Source: a virus. Taken from it: a stretch of 53,991 nucleotides of DNA. The position numbers and the translations under genes are program-made. Numbering within the stretch: the first letter of the stretch is position 1; every line of letters begins with the position of its first letter. Below the pieces are notes generated by a model that searched no databases, had not been told where the DNA came from, and worked only from the letters and a program-made list of their open reading frames with translations. Where the stretch lies: IMG/VR virus record IMGVR_UViG_3300047157_000023, positions 1 to 53,991 of that record, one strand, 5' to 3'. Positions 23,601 through 31,861 of this stretch are shown one piece after another.

Positions 23601-24769
23601 ACGGAACTACATTAACAATTACTAATGCGTTTTCTGGTGGTTCTTGGGCAGTAGATGACGTTATTGGATCTATAGACTTTAGGTCTGATGATGCTTCTTC
23701 TTCAGAGTTAACAAGAGGCCGAATACAAAGTGTTACTGATAATGTAACAGGGACTAATTGGTCTTATGGTACAGCGTTAACGTTTTCTACAGCATTTAAT
23801 AATACGTTGTCGGAGAGGCTCAGGATAGACAGCAGCGGTAATGTTCTTTTAAAAACACTTGGTGCAGCCTTGCAGTGGAACAACGGTTATCAAACAATCA
23901 CAGGCCAATCCACAGCAAACGATTTAACCTACCGCACCTACCAAAGCCACATCTTTAAAAATACTACTTCTGCAAGTTCTACAACCGATGGAACTGAGGT
24001 TATGCGCATAGATAGCAGCGGTAAAGTTGGGATTGGCACGAGTTCGCCTTCACGGAAACTATCCGTATATGACTCAAGCGCTCCATACCTTGCGTTGCAA
24101 AACTCTACCTCTGGAAGCACAAGCGGAGATGGTTTGCAGTTTCAGCTTGCTTCAGCCAACTCTTATTTGTGGAACTACGAAAACGGTTTTATGGCTTTTG
24201 CTACAAACAATGCAGAACGACTCCGCATCGACAGCAGCGGAAATTTTTTCCTAGGCAAGACAAGTGCTGCTCTTGGAACCGCAGGTCTTCAAGCGACATC
24301 TGGTGGGGCGGTAGTTGGAATAACCAGAGATGGGGGAGCTTCTTTCAACTTAAATCGTCTTACATCTGATGGCGAAATTATGGGATTTTTTAAAGATACC
24401 ACACAAGTAGGTGGTATTGCATCTGTTAATGGTAACATTAAAGTGTCAGCCTACGGTGAAGAGTATGCTTCTTTATCAGGAACGTCTGTAACTATAGATT
24501 GTAGAGCAGGTAATAACTTTGCTTTAACTACATCAGGTAACACTACCTTCACATTTAGTAATGTGCCTACATCTGGTACAGCTTTTGGCTTTACACTTAA
24601 ACTTACATCAGGTGGATCGCATACTATAGCGTACCCAAACACTGTAGACTTTGCAGGTGGTACAGCACCAGATGCTCCTGCTTCAGGTGAGACTGACGTG
24701 CTTGTATTTTATACAGTAGACGGTGGCACTAATTGGTACGGTGCTCTAGCAATTGACGCAGCAGGATAA
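20645..24769 (+). CDS. Tail fibre protein 1, 1374 aa, modular repeats
   Basis: N-terminus MAGYSRQSAADIIANAVIKA with EYNALRDAF likely anchors to the tail. Residues about 115-390 are tandem repeats of the type DINGGxIDGVxIG-AGTFTDL. Next come GNVTGDLTGDV repeats, a module with LPLAGGTMSGAI, an Ala/Ser stretch (about 555-595) that is coiled-coil-like, YTKTEADALLATK, then repeats with RMRIDSSGNVGIGTSSP. The C-terminal 80 residues (SGNTTFTFSNVPTSGTAFGF to LAIDAAG) recur in the fibre at 27282. Trimeric fibres of this make-up bind the host surface. Confidence 0.8.
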   Translation: MAGYSRQSAADIIANAVIKAAPVNAEYNALRDAFLLSGGHKHDGSSTEGGYVPLIADSDALNKVVIDTSNNRIGFFSEVGGAAVEQVRIQDGAIVPVTDNDVDLGSSTLQFKDLYIDGVGYLDSVDIDGGSIDGVTIGGSSAGAGTFSSLVATTADINAGTIDNAVIGGSTASSGSFTTIAASSNATVGGTLGVTGNVTMGGTLAVTGTTALTGTATITSADINSGAMDNTTIGNTTAAAGTFTDLTSTGTSTHATVDINGGAIDGVTIGAASAGAGTFTDLTASGTTTVTTADINGGNIDGTIIGASSAAAGSFTTISTTGQATLATADINGGSIDGAVIGSSSAAAITGTTITGTSLVGTVTGNVTGDLTGDVTGDVTGDLTGNVTAGSGSSTFNNVTVNGTLDVTGTTIANVTDPSSAQDAATKNYVDTEVAALVDSAPGTLDTLNELAAALNDDPNFSTTITNSIATKLPLAGGTMSGAIAMGTSKITGLGDPTADQDAATKKYTTDTFLPLAGGTVTGAIDMGSNKITASYTPSANTDLATKIYVDNIAGSGTAAAASATAAASSATAAASSATAAASSATGAASSATSAAASFDSFDDRYLGAKSSAPSTDNDGDALQVGTLYFNTTTNSMQVYGGSGFTAAGSSVNGTSSRNTYTATAGQTSFAATYDSGFVDVYLNGVKLLAGTDFTATNGTSVVLASGAAVNDIVDIVAYGTFTLSTHYTKTEADALLATKQPYATIAVTVVNSGGNKYALDGTVQQLAQLRPSITYRFDQSDSSNSGHPLRLSTTSNGTHGGGSAFTTGVTAVGTPGSAGAYTEVKLEQDAPNTLYYYCTNHSGMGGEVDVNAKLPLSGGTLTGGLTGTTATFTGDLTVDTSTLKVDSTNNRVGIGTSSPSRQLTLSHTSQAEIGLFSGSDTSGGLIYQNASEQKVLLANRESDGHIAFQTGGTTERMRIDSSGNVGIGDSAPVSTLEISKSDQTNGTTLTITNAFSGGSWAVDDVIGSIDFRSDDASSSELTRGRIQSVTDNVTGTNWSYGTALTFSTAFNNTLSERLRIDSSGNVLLKTLGAALQWNNGYQTITGQSTANDLTYRTYQSHIFKNTTSASSTTDGTEVMRIDSSGKVGIGTSSPSRKLSVYDSSAPYLALQNSTSGSTSGDGLQFQLASANSYLWNYENGFMAFATNNAERLRIDSSGNFFLGKTSAALGTAGLQATSGGAVVGITRDGGASFNLNRLTSDGEIMGFFKDTTQVGGIASVNGNIKVSAYGEEYASLSGTSVTIDCRAGNNFALTTSGNTTFTFSNVPTSGTAFGFTLKLTSGGSHTIAYPNTVDFAGGTAPDAPASGETDVLVFYTVDGGTNWYGALAIDAAG

Positions 24770-24775
24770 TAACGA

Positions 24776-26729
24776 ATGAGTAACATTGCAAGAATGATGC
24801 AAAGGGCTACTGCAGGTGCAGGAGGTGCAGGGCTTGATGTAGATGAAGTTTTTAGCACGCATTTGTATAAAGGAACCTCAACATCAACAAATATTGTAAA
24901 CGGCATTGACCTTACTGAAGGTGGTTTGGTTTGGACTAAGCCAAGAAACGCTTCTTCTAGACATGTTTGGATTGATACAGCAAGAGGAGTAGAAAAGTAT
25001 ATTGCAAGTAGTGATAACACTGCGGAAGCTACGCAAAGTGGCAATTCCTTAACTGCCTTTAATAATAATGGTTATACCATAGGTAATTGGGGCAGTATGA
25101 ATAGCAGTTCTTACAACTACGTTAGTTGGACATTTCGGAAAGCTCCTAAGTTTTTTGATGTTGTAACATATACTGGGGATGGGACTACTGGAAGACAAAT
25201 TTCTCATAGTTTAGATGCTACAGTAGGCATGATGATTTTGAAAAGAACAGATAGTTCTGGTTATTGGGGTGTTTACCACAGGTCTGGACACTTTTCTGCA
25301 CCAGAAGATTATGTTCTTATTTTAGGCTCAACTTCTGCTCGTATTGATGAGCAAATGTTTATAAATGATACCGCCCCAACTACTACACATTTTACCGTAG
25401 GTGCTGCTGCTGCAAGTGGTGGTGATTTTAATTCAAATGGTGCAACTTTTGTAGCGTACTTATTCGCACACAACAATAATGACGGTGAGTTCGGCCCAGA
25501 CAGTGACCAAGATATTATTAAATGTGGGAAATTTGAAGGGCTAGCTTCTACTCAAAATATTAACATAGGTTTTGAGCCTCAATGGGTTTTATTGAAGCAA
25601 AGTTCGGCAGGGACTAGCAGTAATTGGATAATTATAGATGCTATGCGTGGAATAGTATCAGGTGAAAATGATACTGAGCTAAGAGCCAACACATCTGATG
25701 CAGAGGCCACAAGTAGTAACTATTTAGAATTAACAGCCACAGGATTTACTATACCTTCTAATTCTCCATTTAATACATATGGCCCAGAGTGTATTTACAT
25801 GGCAATACGCAGAGGCAGTCTAAATACACCAGAGGATGCGACTAAGGTTTTTGCTATGGACACTGGGGCTAATTCAACGCCCTCATTTAATGCAGGATTT
25901 ACAATAGATTCAGCATTGGTTGGTAGAGTGGATAGTACAGACAAATGGTTTTTTACCCCAAGACTAACAGGTTCAAATTATTTAGACACGGCTACTAACT
26001 GCTGCTCAAGCCAGTAGTCCTGCTTTTGGTGGGTTTGATTATCAGACCAAGTATTATGGAGGTAACTTACCTAGTTCATATCAGGCATGGATGTGGAAAA
26101 GAGCACCAGGCTATTTCGATGTTTGTTGCTACAGCGGCACAACTACTGCACCAAGTTATCCACCTCAAACCTTAAATCATAATCTTGGTGCAGTAGTTGA
26201 AATGATGTGGATAAAATCTAGAAGCACAGGTGGAAACACTAATTATCCTTGGACAGTTTACCACAAGGATGTAGGGAATACTAAAGCATTATTTTTAAAC
26301 ACAACTGACGCTGCTTCAAGTGCTAGTATTTACTACTGGAATAATACTACTCCAACAAGCACACAGTTTACCGTTGGTGGTACTTTTGGCGTAAACGAAT
26401 CTGGCGTAACCTACATAGCCTACCTTTTCGCTACCGTCCCAAATGTCAGTTGCGTTGGTTCAGTAACACACTCAGGAAGCTCTACAGACGTAGATTGTGG
26501 GTTCAGTTCAGGAGCTAGATTTGTTTTGCTGAAGCGAACTGACGCAACTGGAGATTGGTATATTTTGGATAGTGTGCGAGGCATAGTTTCTGGCAATGAT
26601 CCTTACTTATTGCTAAACACAACAGCTGCCCAAGTTACTAACACTGATTACATTGATCCATTATCATCAGGTTTTCAAATCACAGGTGATTTCAATGACG
26701 GTGACTATATTTTCTACGCAATCGCATAA
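24776..26729 (+). CDS. Tail fibre / receptor-binding protein 2 (one frameshift)
   Basis: N-terminus MSNIARMMQRATAGAGGAG is an anchor-like peptide of the MMxxAxAGAGG type also seen at 29369. The body has repeated modules: KAPKFFDVVTYTGDGTTG and RAPGYFDVCCYSG, each followed by MMxxK, YH and FTVG elements, and WVLLKQSSAG / FVLLKRTDATGDWYILDSVR. This matches what I know as DUF7483-type repeats in marine phages. One extra A at 25997-25998 splits the frame; removing it restores one protein of about 650 aa to the stop at 26729. Probably a host-range determinant. Confidence 0.7.
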
Positions 26730-26759
26730 CAATCAACTGACAAAAAGGAGTATCAACTA

Positions 26760-27260
26760 ATGTCAGAATATCGTGAAAGAAAAACAGGCGAAGTTAAAAG
26801 CCAAGGTGAGTGGAGAGCAGCCTTTAAGAATATGTCTCTTCCAAAAGTGTGGAACAGTAACGTCTGTGACGCAATGAATATTGATCCAGTGCTAGCATCT
26901 CCTGCTGCTACAACAACAGCATATCAAACAAGTGTGCGTGATGGTGTAGAGCAAGACAGTAAAGGCAACTGGGTTGAGAAGTACGTAGCTAAAGATATGT
27001 TTGCTGATACCACAGATGATGATGGTAAGAAGACTACTAAAGCAGAGCACGAGAAAGCTTATCAGGATGCAATAGATGCTAACATTGCTGAACAGTATCG
27101 TGGTATGCGTAATATTAAACTGGTTGAAACAGACTGGACTGCTATGTCAGATGTCACTATGGCAGACAACATGAAAACCTACAGACAGGCTTTACGTGAT
27201 CTACCAACTCATAAAAACTGGCCTAACCTAGAAGATTCTGACTGGCCTACAAAACCATAA
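26760..27260 (+). CDS. Tail-fibre assembly chaperone-like protein 1
   Basis: AAGGAG precedes the start. The 166-aa product begins MSEYRERKTGEVKSQGEWRA and ends with TDWTAMSDVTMADNMKTYRQ, LRDLPTHKNWPN. The C-terminal pattern (R...L..TDW..xSD......YRQ.LRDLP......P) is that of phage tail-fibre assembly/chaperone proteins (DUF4376/Caudo_TAP type). It is clearly paralogous to the gene at 31052 and directly follows a fibre gene, so it likely helps fold that fibre. Confidence 0.65.
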   Translation: MSEYRERKTGEVKSQGEWRAAFKNMSLPKVWNSNVCDAMNIDPVLASPAATTTAYQTSVRDGVEQDSKGNWVEKYVAKDMFADTTDDDGKKTTKAEHEKAYQDAIDANIAEQYRGMRNIKLVETDWTAMSDVTMADNMKTYRQALRDLPTHKNWPNLEDSDWPTKP

Positions 27261-27281
27261 CACAAAAAAGGACTTTAACTT

Positions 27282-29021
27282 ATGACTAGAGCAAGAGATT
27301 TAGCTGACTATATTTCAACAGGTGTTTCAGACACTGAGCTTGATGTATTGGACGGTGTTACAGCAGGTACTGTTACAGCATCTAAGGCTCTAGTCGTAGA
27401 TGCAAACAAAGATGTAGCAAGTCTTAGAAATATTACAGCAACAGGAACTGTTACAGGTAATGTAACTGGAAATGTAACAGGTAACGTTACTGGTAACGTG
27501 TCAGGATCATCTGGTTCTACAACAGGTAACGCAGCTACTGCAACAACAGCAGGTACAGTTACAACGGCTGCACAAACTAACATCACATCACTAGGTACAC
27601 TAACGACTCTTACTGTAGATGACATCACAATCAATGGGTCAACCATATCTGATGCAGGTGATCTAGATTTTGATATAGGGGGTGATTTAAATATAGACGT
27701 TGATGGTGGTGATGTACGATTAAAAGATGGTGGTACTCAGTTTGCCAGTTTGTACAAGAGTGGTAATAATTTTGGTATATATAACCCCATTTCAGATGGA
27801 GACTTATTGTTTCAAGGAAAAGATGGTAGTTCATTTTTTACTGCCCTCACCGTTGATATGTCAGCAGCAGGAGCAGCTACGTTTAATGCAGGAGCTACAT
27901 TTGGTGGCACTGTTACTGTATCTGAAGATACAGATGCTTCTGCTATAATAGGTCGTGCACATGTTGGTTATGTGGGTCATAGTGATTGGGCAGGTTTTAG
28001 TCATGTAGATACTGATAGTCAAACTAGCTATGCTTTACTTCAAAACCCATCAGGTTCAACGAGAGTAAACTCTGCTTCTGGACAAAGCACACTTCTTACA
28101 ATTGGTAATAGTACTGTTGCTACAGTAAGCTCTTCAGCAGCTACGTTTAATTCATCAGTGCTGCTTTCTGGAACAGGTGGTCTTACGACAACAGGTGGAA
28201 ATAACCTGACTGTATCTGGCTCTGTGGCAGACCATGCAGGATTAATTTTTGCAACCCATGCTATTTTACCTGCCGAAGCAGGAGCAGAAGCCTCAGCTAA
28301 TGTCATTGATCTTGGTGCTAATGGTAATGAATTTAAGAGTTTATATTTAAACACAAGCATTGTTACTGATTCGGATCTTACTGTAGATGTTGGTGGAAAC
28401 ATCGTTTTAGATGCAGATGGTGGGGGAATTTATTTTAAAGATGCAGGAACAACTGTAGGTTTCTTTCAGAATGACGGTGGGGATTTCAGGATGCTATCCT
28501 CTGCGTCTGATAAAGATATTAAATTTTTAGGAAACGATGGTGGATCAACTATAACTGCTCTTACCCTTGATATGTCAGAAGCAGGTAAGGCTACATTCAA
28601 CAGTGATATAGTTGCTCCACGTTTTGTTGACTCAGATAACTCAGGCTATTATGTTGATCCTTATTCTACATCTGTTTTAGCTTATGCCTACCTACAACAA
28701 TCTTACGGTTTTAATACTGCTTTATCTGGTACAACACCAACAATAAACGCAGGGCAGTTTAATAGTTTTAGTTTAACTACTTCAGGTAACACTACATTTA
28801 CTTTTAGTGTAAATGGTGTAAGCACTGGCTATCTAATAGGTTTTACTCTACAACTTACAGCAGGCGGAACTCACACGATAACATATCCAAACTCTGTAGA
28901 TTTTGCAGGGGGTTCAGCCCCAGATGCCCCCGCATCAGGTGAGACTGACATACTTGTTTTTATTACAAGAGACGGTGGAACAACTTGGTATGGCGCATTA
29001 GCTATTGACGCAGCAGCATAA
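27282..29021 (+). CDS. Tail fibre protein 3, 579 aa
   Basis: N-terminus MTRARDLADYISTGVSDTEL followed by LDVLDGVTAGTVTASKA and repeated GNVTGNVTGNVTG, a fibre head common in marine phages. The middle repeats modules with DGGDVRLKDGGTQFASLYKS and DGGGIYFKDAGTTVGFFQND. The last 80 residues (SGNTTFTFSVNG to LAIDAAA) are homologous to the end of the fibre at 20645, with the same FAGGxAPDAPASGETDxLVF core. A shared C-terminal tip domain suggests module exchange between the two genes. Confidence 0.75.
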   Translation: MTRARDLADYISTGVSDTELDVLDGVTAGTVTASKALVVDANKDVASLRNITATGTVTGNVTGNVTGNVTGNVSGSSGSTTGNAATATTAGTVTTAAQTNITSLGTLTTLTVDDITINGSTISDAGDLDFDIGGDLNIDVDGGDVRLKDGGTQFASLYKSGNNFGIYNPISDGDLLFQGKDGSSFFTALTVDMSAAGAATFNAGATFGGTVTVSEDTDASAIIGRAHVGYVGHSDWAGFSHVDTDSQTSYALLQNPSGSTRVNSASGQSTLLTIGNSTVATVSSSAATFNSSVLLSGTGGLTTTGGNNLTVSGSVADHAGLIFATHAILPAEAGAEASANVIDLGANGNEFKSLYLNTSIVTDSDLTVDVGGNIVLDADGGGIYFKDAGTTVGFFQNDGGDFRMLSSASDKDIKFLGNDGGSTITALTLDMSEAGKATFNSDIVAPRFVDSDNSGYYVDPYSTSVLAYAYLQQSYGFNTALSGTTPTINAGQFNSFSLTTSGNTTFTFSVNGVSTGYLIGFTLQLTAGGTHTITYPNSVDFAGGSAPDAPASGETDILVFITRDGGTTWYGALAIDAAA

Positions 29022-29109
29022 GTATGCTAACATAGGAGAAAATTATGGTAACACCAACAACAGCCAAAGGATAACCTTGGGCATAATATCTTAACAAAGG
29101 AGAAATCAA

Positions 29110-29331
29110 ATGGTAGAGAAACAAACAAAAACCATTACAATCAATGATAAAGAGTATACTGAAGATCAACTAACAGATCAACAAAAAATAATCATCAATC
29201 ACCTTACTGATTTAGACAGAAAGATAGGATCAACACAGTTTAACCTTGATCAACTTAATGTAGGTAAAAATGCATTTATGAGTATGTTAAATGAGTCACT
29301 TGAAGAAGAGTCAGATTCTACTGAAGAGTAG
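29110..29331 (+). CDS. DUF6447-like small protein, 73 aa
   Basis: AAAGGAG precedes the ATG. The product (TITINDKEYTEDQLTDQQKI, LTDLDRKIGSTQFNLDQLNV, acidic end EEESDSTEE) fits a conserved small coiled protein of marine phages that I recall as DUF6447. Function is unknown; its position among fibre genes suggests a tail or assembly role. Confidence 0.6.
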   Translation: MVEKQTKTITINDKEYTEDQLTDQQKIIINHLTDLDRKIGSTQFNLDQLNVGKNAFMSMLNESLEEESDSTEE

Positions 29332-29368
29332 TTAATAATAATTTTTAAAGTAAACTGAAAGTTGTATA

Positions 29369-31024
29369 ATGATAAGTAATAAACTTATGATGTTAGCTGC
29401 GGCAGGGGCAGGGGGTAGTGATAGTTATTGGTATGTTAAAACATCTGCTAACAATACTGGAAATGGTAATATAATTCCTGGTGGATTAGATGTTGACAGT
29501 AGTGGTAATATATACTCTGTTGCGACTGTTATTAATGACAGTCGTGATGTGATGATCTTAAAAAAAGTTCAAGACGGTGCTACACCTACTATTACTGATC
29601 GAGTAACATGTCATAATCATATACCTTATTCCAACAGTTATGCAGATTGCCAGTACGGCTATAAAAACTGTCAATTATTTGATAATGAAACTAAATTACA
29701 TATTGACGGTTTTGGCCCAGGTCCGTATGGCTATACTGAATATAAATTATATAGATATAACACAAATTTAACACAAAATAATTTATTTTTTGATTCTAAT
29801 TATAATTACTATGCTTGTGGACATTCTGCGTTTTCTAACGGTCAGTCTAGTTCTAGTTACAGTAACAGACTTTATCCTGTAGGAGCTGGTAGTGCTCCAT
29901 ATTATTGTAATACAACTAGTTCTGTTAGGGAAAATGGCGATGTTTGGTTACAAGGCTATGATCAGTACTATTCATATATAGGTGCTTTAATTAAAGGAAG
30001 TACTAGATTAACTAATATTTACAACAACCATCAAGCAGGATGTCATCAAGTAGGTAGCAGCAGCTTTCGTCACGATTCAGCAGGACATTGTATAGTTGTA
30101 GATAATGATGATGATCATGTATATTGGGCAGGTGCTGTTGCTAATTCAGGCCCACCTAATTATTATAGTGCTTTCCCTTTTGTGTGTTCTGCTAGATGGG
30201 ATTCTACTAATGGAATAATGACTTATAACTCAAACATGCAATATCCAGTAACTCCAGGGGGAACTGGTTTGTCTGGTGGTAATAGGTACAGTGGAAATAC
30301 GATAACTATTAGTCCTGTTGCAGACGCTAATGGAGATAAATGGGTATTTGCAGCATGGCTTGTAAATTATAGTTATTATAGGGGAATTTACTATTTAAGG
30401 TTAAAAATTACTAGTTCAGGAAAAACAGTGCAGTCTGCGTTTAATGAAATAACTGGTATAAGTACAAGTGATGATAAAAGAGTGTGGGATTCTGTTATTG
30501 ACTCTCAAGAAAATTATTATATAATTTTTAATGTTAATGACGGTCAATTAGTTTTATGGAAGTATAATTCTTCTGGCACTTATGAATGGAGCCGTACATT
30601 TAGTTATAGTGGAGCTAGTGGTTCTAATGCCTATGATTTTTGTGATCATTGTTCAGGCGGTGCAGATACAGGTTATTTTTCTACATCATTACAAGTAGAT
30701 AGCAATGATAATATTTATATACATACTGGTACAATGACACCCTCTTCAGGCACTCAACCTTTTTTAATAAAGTATCCAAGTGACGGTTCTTTAACAGGTA
30801 ATTTTGGTGATCTATCAATTACTTCAAATGGACCTTACCCTAGTAGTAATCTTTCTTGGTCAACTGTTAGTGGAGCTAGTTTATATACACCTAATTTTGG
30901 TACTTCTGCGTATAAAAATAATACAGCAGCAAGTAATTTTATAGGTAGTAGTTGGGGCATAAGATCAGGTGTTTATAACACTAATAGTAGAGCTAGTTCA
31001 AATAGTTCTCAAATTATATCGTAG
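29369..31024 (+). CDS. Tail fibre / spike-like protein 4, 551 aa
   Basis: N-terminus MISNKLMMLAAAGAGGSDSY shares the AxAGAGG anchor with the fibre at 24776. The body is rich in Tyr, Asn, Ser and Gly. It carries spaced beta-propeller-like repeats: LDVDSSGNIYSVATV, VISQ-like VIDSQENYYIIFNV and LQVDSNDNIYIHTG. Such propellers occur in sugar- or surface-binding proteins. Its partner chaperone-like gene follows at 31052. Likely a second receptor-binding protein. Confidence 0.6.
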   Translation: MISNKLMMLAAAGAGGSDSYWYVKTSANNTGNGNIIPGGLDVDSSGNIYSVATVINDSRDVMILKKVQDGATPTITDRVTCHNHIPYSNSYADCQYGYKNCQLFDNETKLHIDGFGPGPYGYTEYKLYRYNTNLTQNNLFFDSNYNYYACGHSAFSNGQSSSSYSNRLYPVGAGSAPYYCNTTSSVRENGDVWLQGYDQYYSYIGALIKGSTRLTNIYNNHQAGCHQVGSSSFRHDSAGHCIVVDNDDDHVYWAGAVANSGPPNYYSAFPFVCSARWDSTNGIMTYNSNMQYPVTPGGTGLSGGNRYSGNTITISPVADANGDKWVFAAWLVNYSYYRGIYYLRLKITSSGKTVQSAFNEITGISTSDDKRVWDSVIDSQENYYIIFNVNDGQLVLWKYNSSGTYEWSRTFSYSGASGSNAYDFCDHCSGGADTGYFSTSLQVDSNDNIYIHTGTMTPSSGTQPFLIKYPSDGSLTGNFGDLSITSNGPYPSSNLSWSTVSGASLYTPNFGTSAYKNNTAASNFIGSSWGIRSGVYNTNSRASSNSSQIIS

Positions 31025-31051
31025 AATAAACTTTTTTAAAGGATTAAACTA

Positions 31052-31579
31052 ATGAGCGATTATCGTGAAAGAAAAACTGGTGAGATTAAATCTCAAGGAG
31101 AGTGGCGTAGACACTTTTCAAATATGTCACTACCTAATGCTTGGAATAGTGATATAGAAAATACATTAAATCTAGACCCTGTACATTATGAATTTGCCCC
31201 AAAAACAGATAAGTATAAAGTGGCTGTAATTGACGGTGCTGAAAAAAATTCAGACGGTCAATGGGTCACTAAATGGACCATTGTAGATATGTTTAAAGAA
31301 TATACGGATGAGGATGGTAATACTGTAACTGTAGAACAACAAATAAAAAATGAAGAAGCTAGAGAGCTTGAAATTATTACAGAGGCAGCAAGGGAAAGAC
31401 GAAATCATTTTTTAGAGTTAACAGATTGGTGGTCTGTAAGTGATCTTACTATGACTGCTGAACAAAAAACTTATCGTCAGACACTAAGAGATTTACCAAC
31501 ACATTCTAACTGGCCTCATCTAAAAGAAGATGACTGGCCTTCGAAGGAGCAAATAAAATTGCTGTCTAAGAAAACATAA
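31052..31579 (+). CDS. Tail-fibre assembly chaperone-like protein 2
   Basis: A 175-aa paralogue of the protein at 26760: it starts MSDYRERKTGEIKSQGEWRR against MSEYRERKTGEVKSQGEWRA. It ends LTDWWSVSDLTMTAEQKTYR, LRDLPTHSNWPHL. The ends are conserved while the middle has diverged, as expected for chaperones adapted to different fibres. It directly follows the fibre at 29369. Confidence 0.65.
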   Translation: MSDYRERKTGEIKSQGEWRRHFSNMSLPNAWNSDIENTLNLDPVHYEFAPKTDKYKVAVIDGAEKNSDGQWVTKWTIVDMFKEYTDEDGNTVTVEQQIKNEEARELEIITEAARERRNHFLELTDWWSVSDLTMTAEQKTYRQTLRDLPTHSNWPHLKEDDWPSKEQIKLLSKKT

Positions 31580-31596
31580 GCCATAGATAATTTAAT

Positions 31597-31851
31597 ATGG
31601 CTGACATCAAACTGACTCCAGAAGAAATAGAATCAATGCTAGACAACGCAGCTAGGCGTGGTGCTAAAGAGGCACTACGTTCTATTGGGTTACTTGATGA
31701 TGATGCTGCTAGAGATATTATAGAAATGAGAAGTTTACTGGAGGCATGGAGAGACACACGTAAGTCTGTCTGGTCAACTGTAGTTAAATTAACCACTGTC
31801 GCACTGCTGACATTTATTGCAGGTGCAGTGTGGATGACAATGGGTAAATAA
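31597..31851 (+). CDS. DUF6127-like membrane protein, 84 aa
   Basis: Residues 1-60 are helical and acidic (LTPEEIESMLDNAARRGAKE, LDDDAARDIIEMRSLLEAWR). One C-terminal membrane segment follows (about 63-80, VKLTTVALLTFIAGAVWMT). I recognise the GLxDxxAxxDIxExRxLLxxWR pattern as DUF6127, found in alphaproteobacterial phages. Function unknown; holin-like or membrane-anchored tail-associated roles are possible. Confidence 0.6.
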   Translation: MADIKLTPEEIESMLDNAARRGAKEALRSIGLLDDDAARDIIEMRSLLEAWRDTRKSVWSTVVKLTTVALLTFIAGAVWMTMGK

Positions 31852-31861
31852 GGGATAAGAC

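Noticed and set aside
29045-29074. Nine-codon frame MVTPTTAKG between fibre genes
   Set aside because: Has a nearby AGGAG but is too short to support without conservation data.
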